Positions 6,465 through 9,587 of a stretch of 9,587 bases of DNA are shown in pieces; positions within the stretch are counted from its first letter, which is position 1; each line of letters begins with the position of its first letter. The stretch covers positions 1-9,587 of the forward strand of contig JAEZAU010000089.1 of NCBI GenBank assembly GCA_023430325.1, in the 5' to 3' direction. The DNA is from Bacteroidota bacterium. Its GTDB lineage: Bacteria > Bacteroidota > Bacteroidia > Flavobacteriales_F > PHOS-HE28. A model generated the notes under the pieces. It saw only the letters and a program-made list of their open reading frames with translations, made no database searches and was not told the DNA's origin. Position numbers and translations under genes: made by a program.

Positions 6465-7160
6465 TCATGCTTCTGGGTTTGGCCGCTCGATCGGGTCCTG
6501 CCCGGAGCAACAATGCATGAATGAAGATCCGATCCGATGGAATAGCGCGAAGTCCTCATCCCAACGTCCAAAGTATCCCGGCGCGGAGGTTCGGAAGAAA
6601 ATTTCGATCGATACTTGATGTGTCACAAGCATCCCTCCGACATCGGAGTAAAATTCTCCTCCAAGCGCAGGTAAGCGTATTCCGACATAAGGCAGGACCA
6701 GGAAAGAATCTTCGATCCGATCATACGTGGATCGATGTTGATCGCCTGACTCCAAAATGGTGATCTGCAGATCGATCTTCCGGTAATAGCGATAATAACC
6801 GGTACCCAGACCGATCGCCAGATGTGGACCCCGTTCCCGCGACCGCCGTTCGGCGGATACGAGAGCGTGATGCCGCTGATGGATGATGCTTCCCACATTG
6901 TGTTGTGGCGCACCGCCCGCTGCAAGCATCCTTGGGCTGCCCCAGATCCGATCCACCTGTTCCATTACTCTTATGGTCGCTCCAGCGCTTCCGATCAAGT
7001 ACCATTGTGGCCCGAGCGTCAGACCAACTCTCAAACCACCACCAAAAGTGATCGGCGTAGGATCGCGCTGAACAAGCATCATCAATTCCGGACCGATGAC
7101 CACCTGCGACCAGACAGTTGCTCCAGGGACCAAGATGAGCATGACGAAAAGGAACCGCAC
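6465..7160 (-). CDS. Exported protein of unknown function (231 aa)
   Basis: I do not recognise the family. A signal peptide is likely: one Arg, a hydrophobic core (FLFVMLILVPGATV) and a probable cleavage near residues 18-19 (VWSQ). Glycine- and aromatic-rich alternating segments, for example FGGGLRVGLTL (39-49) and the GLGTGYYRYYRK and VLPYVGIRLPALGG stretches, suggest a beta-rich periplasmic or outer-membrane protein, but the C-terminus does not end in the aromatic residue typical of barrels. The start is GTG (7158-7160); the first internal ATG (residue 7) would remove the only positive charge of the signal. It is 48 nt downstream of the DUF2490 gene and probably the last gene of that operon. 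The stop is close to repeat copy D. Confidence 0.7.
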   Translation of the reverse strand: MRFLFVMLILVPGATVWSQVVIGPELMMLVQRDPTPITFGGGLRVGLTLGPQWYLIGSAGATIRVMEQVDRIWGSPRMLAAGGAPQHNVGSIIHQRHHALVSAERRSRERGPHLAIGLGTGYYRYYRKIDLQITILESGDQHRSTYDRIEDSFLVLPYVGIRLPALGGEFYSDVGGMLVTHQVSIEIFFRTSAPGYFGRWDEDFALFHRIGSSFMHCCSGQDPIERPNPEA

Positions 7161-7208
7161 GCGCTCAAAACGATCTAGATCATCAGTTGTTGCACCTTGA
7201 ATTGGCAG

Positions 7209-7973
7209 TCACTTCTGTGCATCGGCTTTTCGAAGATCCAGATTCCATGTTACTCCGACCTGTAACGTGTGGTTCCGTTCGGCATGCATGCCATCTGCTT
7301 TTATCCAGTAGTGGTTCAAATACCCGATCTGGATGTTCCTATCCTTGTCGAACCGCCAGCCCAATGCGGCGTAGAGCCGGTTCTGGTCCAGCACGTTCAT
7401 GCCGATGTTCCTTCCGAATTGGATGAAGGGCTCGTCGTATAGCGCCAGGAAAAGGCTGTTGTCCGTAAGCTCCGGGCCCATGAGCGGGATCGAAACGAAG
7501 ATCCTGTAGCGCACGCGTTGCCGGAAGATGAAGTCCAGATGCTGGAAGCCTTCGCCATCAGCGACCGGCACTTTGCGCTCCATCCACCGTTGCTCCAACC
7601 GGTAGCGGTGCTGGATATGCAGACGGCCCAGCTGTTGGCTCATCACGAGTTGCTGCCACAGCCGGTGCTCATTGAACTCGAAAGCCACCGGTTGTTCACC
7701 GTACGGATAGGTACGGATCCATGCGTAGCCGGCGCTGATGATCTGGCCACCTCTCAAATGTCGATCGATACCGATGCGCGAGAGCGATTGCATCCAATGT
7801 TGCGCGAGGCCGTGCCTGCGCCATTGATATTCTGTGTGCAGGCTCCACCGATCGCTTAACCGGTGGTTGCCGAAATACATGTACCAGGCATTCGTCTGAT
7901 CCGCGATCTGGCCGCTGCTCACGAGATGTTGAAGTGAAAGAAGGAGGACCAATGCGGATCTAACAAGCGACAT
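7209..7973 (-). CDS. DUF2490 family exported protein
   Basis: The 254-residue product has a signal peptide (about 1-21, ending LVSSG), followed by the typical DUF2490 opening NAWYMYFGNHRLSDRWSLHT (28-47) with a tyrosine- and tryptophan-rich continuation. Alternating amphipathic strands run through the whole length, with a late GYLNHYW segment near the end, as in family members. DUF2490 proteins are regarded as outer-membrane beta-barrel-like and are widespread in Bacteroidota; no substrate is known. The ATG lies 10 nt after the DUF4256 stop, and the next gene follows after 48 nt, so three genes probably share one transcript. The length is usual for the family and there are no signs of damage. 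Confidence 0.85.
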   Translation of the reverse strand: MSLVRSALVLLLSLQHLVSSGQIADQTNAWYMYFGNHRLSDRWSLHTEYQWRRHGLAQHWMQSLSRIGIDRHLRGGQIISAGYAWIRTYPYGEQPVAFEFNEHRLWQQLVMSQQLGRLHIQHRYRLEQRWMERKVPVADGEGFQHLDFIFRQRVRYRIFVSIPLMGPELTDNSLFLALYDEPFIQFGRNIGMNVLDQNRLYAALGWRFDKDRNIQIGYLNHYWIKADGMHAERNHTLQVGVTWNLDLRKADAQK

Positions 7974-7983
7974 ATCCTACGTC

Positions 7984-8547
7984 TCAAACTCGCAACATTC
8001 CACGGAACCCGCGCGCTGCGTAATACGACTCCGCCCCATTGTGATAGGTGAAGACATGGCCGTAGCGCTTATCACAGAAAAGAGCGCCACCACGCTTGCG
8101 TATATCATCTGGTGTCATGATCCAGCTTGAGGTCTTTGTGTCGAAGTCACCAAGCTTCTGCAATTCCCGGTATTGTTCTTCAGTAAGCATTGCGATGCCC
8201 ATGGATCTTGCCATGTTCATTGCGCTATCCTTCGGCTTGTGTTCCTTTCTTTTCTCCAGCGCTTCATGATCGAAACAGATGCTTCGGCGGCCAGCCGGAC
8301 TTTCAGGAGCGCAATCGCAAAAGATGATCTCTCTGGTCTTCTTGTCCATGCCGATGACATCAGGCTCACCGCCGGTGTCTTCCATCTCCTGTAACGACTG
8401 GAGCTTTTTCAAGTTCGCCTCGAGTCTCTTCTGCACATCTTCCCACTTGATGCCTTTGTGCCGGGACATGTTCTTTTCGAAGCGTATGCGGAGGATATCG
8501 ATCAACGATCCGTTCCCTTTATCTGGAGAAGAAGTCTTTTTGGCCAT
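7984..8547 (-). CDS. DUF4256 family protein
   Basis: The 187-residue product fits DUF4256 from end to end: a helical N-terminus with WEDVQKRLEANLKKL (35-49), a strand with GEPDVIG (60-66), the cysteine-containing IIFCDCAPESPAGRRSICFD (74-93), a segment from MLTEEQYRELQ (120-130), and the C-terminal SSWIMTPDDIRKRGGALFCD (140-159) followed by YHNGAESYYAARGFRG. Cys77, Cys79, Cys91 and Cys158 stand out and could bind metal, although this is inference. No signal or membrane segment is present, so it is cytoplasmic. Family function is not established. The gene leads an operon with DUF2490 and the 231-residue exported protein. Its upstream region has only a poor -7-like sequence (TAGATTCG, 8564-8571, minus strand) before repeat copy C. 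Confidence 0.87.
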   Translation of the reverse strand: MAKKTSSPDKGNGSLIDILRIRFEKNMSRHKGIKWEDVQKRLEANLKKLQSLQEMEDTGGEPDVIGMDKKTREIIFCDCAPESPAGRRSICFDHEALEKRKEHKPKDSAMNMARSMGIAMLTEEQYRELQKLGDFDTKTSSWIMTPDDIRKRGGALFCDKRYGHVFTYHNGAESYYAARGFRGMLRV

Positions 8548-8587
8548 GTTTGATATCTATCTGCGAATCTAATGTTGACGTAATGTT

Positions 8588-8689
8588 GCGTGAGAGATAG
8601 GAGGGGAAAGCCCGGAGGCCGTGCACTCAACGGCCGAGGACTTGTACCGGATAGCCCGACGGTGCTGCTCTTGAGCACCGGCACGCCCC
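8588..8689 (+). repeat. Structured dispersed repeat, copy C
   Basis: Near-identical to copy B over the first 73 bases (six differences), with the same inner hairpin GGCCGT/ACGGCC (8617-8622 with 8630-8635; 7-nt loop). The distal hairpin is a different sequence: CGGTGCT/AGCACCG (8660-8666 with 8674-8680), then the shared GCACGCCCC end. It lies 24 nt past the menE stop and about 40 bp upstream of the DUF4256 start. It could act as the menE 3' hairpin, but no T-run follows on the minus strand. Confidence 0.85.
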
Positions 8690-8713
8690 AAGGAACGCTT
8701 GAAGTGAAGATGT

Positions 8714-9587
8714 TCAGATGCGCCGGACGATCTTGCCTGTGCGTGTGCGCAGGATCTTTCGTGTGGCGCTGATGCGGCGCGGCATTTCGTGCGGGTGAAG
8801 GATCTTGCTGAGCAGATCGAGCACTTCCTGCACAGCTGCCGGATCGGGTTCTTCGGTCTCGATCACCAACGCGACCGCCTGGCCGAGCTTGTCATGCGGA
8901 ATGCCCATGAAGAAATGCGGGTAGGGGATAACGCCACCGGTCTTTTCTTCGAGCTGTTCGGGGAAGATCTTTTTGCCGCCGCTGAGGATCACATTATCGA
9001 GGCGGCCGCGCCAGCGGAAGGTGCGATCATCTATGACGTCGGCGAGATCGTTGGTGATGTGTTGTTTGGTGCTGAGGTGCGGGGTACGCACGATGAGGCA
9101 TCCGCGATCGTCCTGGTAGAAACTGCAATTGCCGATGGCGTGATAGCGATCGCTGCGCGTGGGTCCGTTGAGCCTGCGCATGGCGACATGGGTCACGGTC
9201 TCGGTGCTGCCGTAACCTTGATACACTTTCACGTTCAGTTCGCGCACATCCTCGATCAACGCCATGCTCACTGGTCCGCCACCGAGCAGGATGGTATCGA
9301 ACTGCTTCTCCACCCGATCGCGATCTTCCTGTATGGCGCGATGAAGTTGAAGCGGGATCATGGCGGCAAAGCGGAAACGATCATCGGGATCGAGCTTCTC
9401 GAGCACGCTTCCTTTGGGATCGATGATATGCAGATCCAGCCCGAGCACCATGCCACGAACGAGCATCATCTTACCTGCGATGAATTGCGATGGTAAACAG
9501 TGCAGCACACGATCGCCTTCCTGCAGACCGAACGTTTCGCCAGTGAGCAACGCGCTGGCGATGAGATCATCACGCACAATGGTGAGC
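8714..9587 (-). CDS. menE: o-Succinylbenzoate-CoA ligase (MenE), 3' part
   Basis: The frame runs off the right edge, so the N-terminus is missing; roughly 290 of an expected 350-370 residues are present. The enzyme activates o-succinylbenzoate with ATP and joins it to CoA in menaquinone synthesis. Motifs of the adenylate-forming superfamily are in order: LLGGGPV, the acyl-adenylate loop YQGYGSTETVTHVAMR, the hinge GRLDNVILSGGKKIFPEQLE, and the C-terminal RTRTGKIVRRI containing the lysine expected to catalyse adenylation. The N-proximal LPSQFIAGKMMLVRGMVLGL and the STETVTH loop resemble Bacteroidota MenE in particular. The GTG near 9577 is internal, not the start, because the preceding codons (L-T-I) continue the family sequence. 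Another acyl-CoA or aryl-CoA ligase is possible but less likely. Other men genes would be expected beyond the edge. Confidence 0.85.
   Translation of the reverse strand, partial: LTIVRDDLIASALLTGETFGLQEGDRVLHCLPSQFIAGKMMLVRGMVLGLDLHIIDPKGSVLEKLDPDDRFRFAAMIPLQLHRAIQEDRDRVEKQFDTILLGGGPVSMALIEDVRELNVKVYQGYGSTETVTHVAMRRLNGPTRSDRYHAIGNCSFYQDDRGCLIVRTPHLSTKQHITNDLADVIDDRTFRWRGRLDNVILSGGKKIFPEQLEEKTGGVIPYPHFFMGIPHDKLGQAVALVIETEEPDPAAVQEVLDLLSKILHPHEMPRRISATRKILRTRTGKIVRRI

Noticed and set aside
7158..7211. DUF2490 stop codon in frame with the next gene, with 16 sense codons between, hinting at readthrough
   Set aside because: The chance of same-frame neighbours with so short an open gap is high. 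The downstream gene has its own signal peptide and GTG start, and nothing marks the TGA as recoded.
8789..9496. Plus-strand open frame (235 codons) opposite menE
   Set aside because: MenE motifs are conserved in order on the minus strand; the opposite frame has no family features.

Overview
The window looks like chromosomal DNA of a GC-rich member of the Bacteroidota, probably a Flavobacteriales-like lineage. This rests on gene families typical of that phylum: a five-repeat DUF349 protein, a DUF2490 protein, a Bacteroidota-style MenE, a DUF6265-like lipoprotein and a CotH-like membrane protein. It also rests on a -7 promoter box TATCTTTG before the DUF349 gene and the general absence of Shine-Dalgarno sequences. 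The placement is an inference; no rRNA or other marker gene is present.

Layout, left to right. Positions 4-113 hold a structured repeat (copy A), followed by a minus-strand gene of unknown function (149-691). A divergent DinB-fold gene lies at 784-1272 on the plus strand and converges with a three-gene minus-strand operon, leaving one base between the two stop codons. In transcription order that operon is a hotdog-fold acyl-CoA thioesterase (3836-3417), a DUF6265-like lipoprotein (3407-2883) and a membrane-anchored CotH-like protein (2908-1274). Upstream of it is a 427-bp gene-free stretch with a 14-unit octanucleotide array, an 18-bp inverted repeat, structured repeat copy B and a GTCGGAAGTC hairpin. 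The large DUF349 gene (6105-4264) follows. It is bounded on its other side by a second, inverted hairpin copy and an enlarged, inverted structured repeat (copy D). A second minus-strand operon, DUF4256 - DUF2490 - exported protein of unknown function (8547-6465), comes next, then repeat copy C (8588-8689). The 3' part of menE (menaquinone biosynthesis) runs off the right edge.

The genes form no obvious single pathway and look like ordinary chromosomal genes. I see no defence system, prophage, insertion sequence, CRISPR array, tRNA or rRNA. The unusual content lies between the genes. There is a family of about 100-190-bp modular repeats (four copies) whose framework is conserved while the hairpin stems change sequence yet keep pairing. 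There is also a second hairpin family flanking the DUF349 gene in opposite orientations, an 8-bp tandem array, and a roughly four-fold excess of the tetranucleotide GATC across the window.
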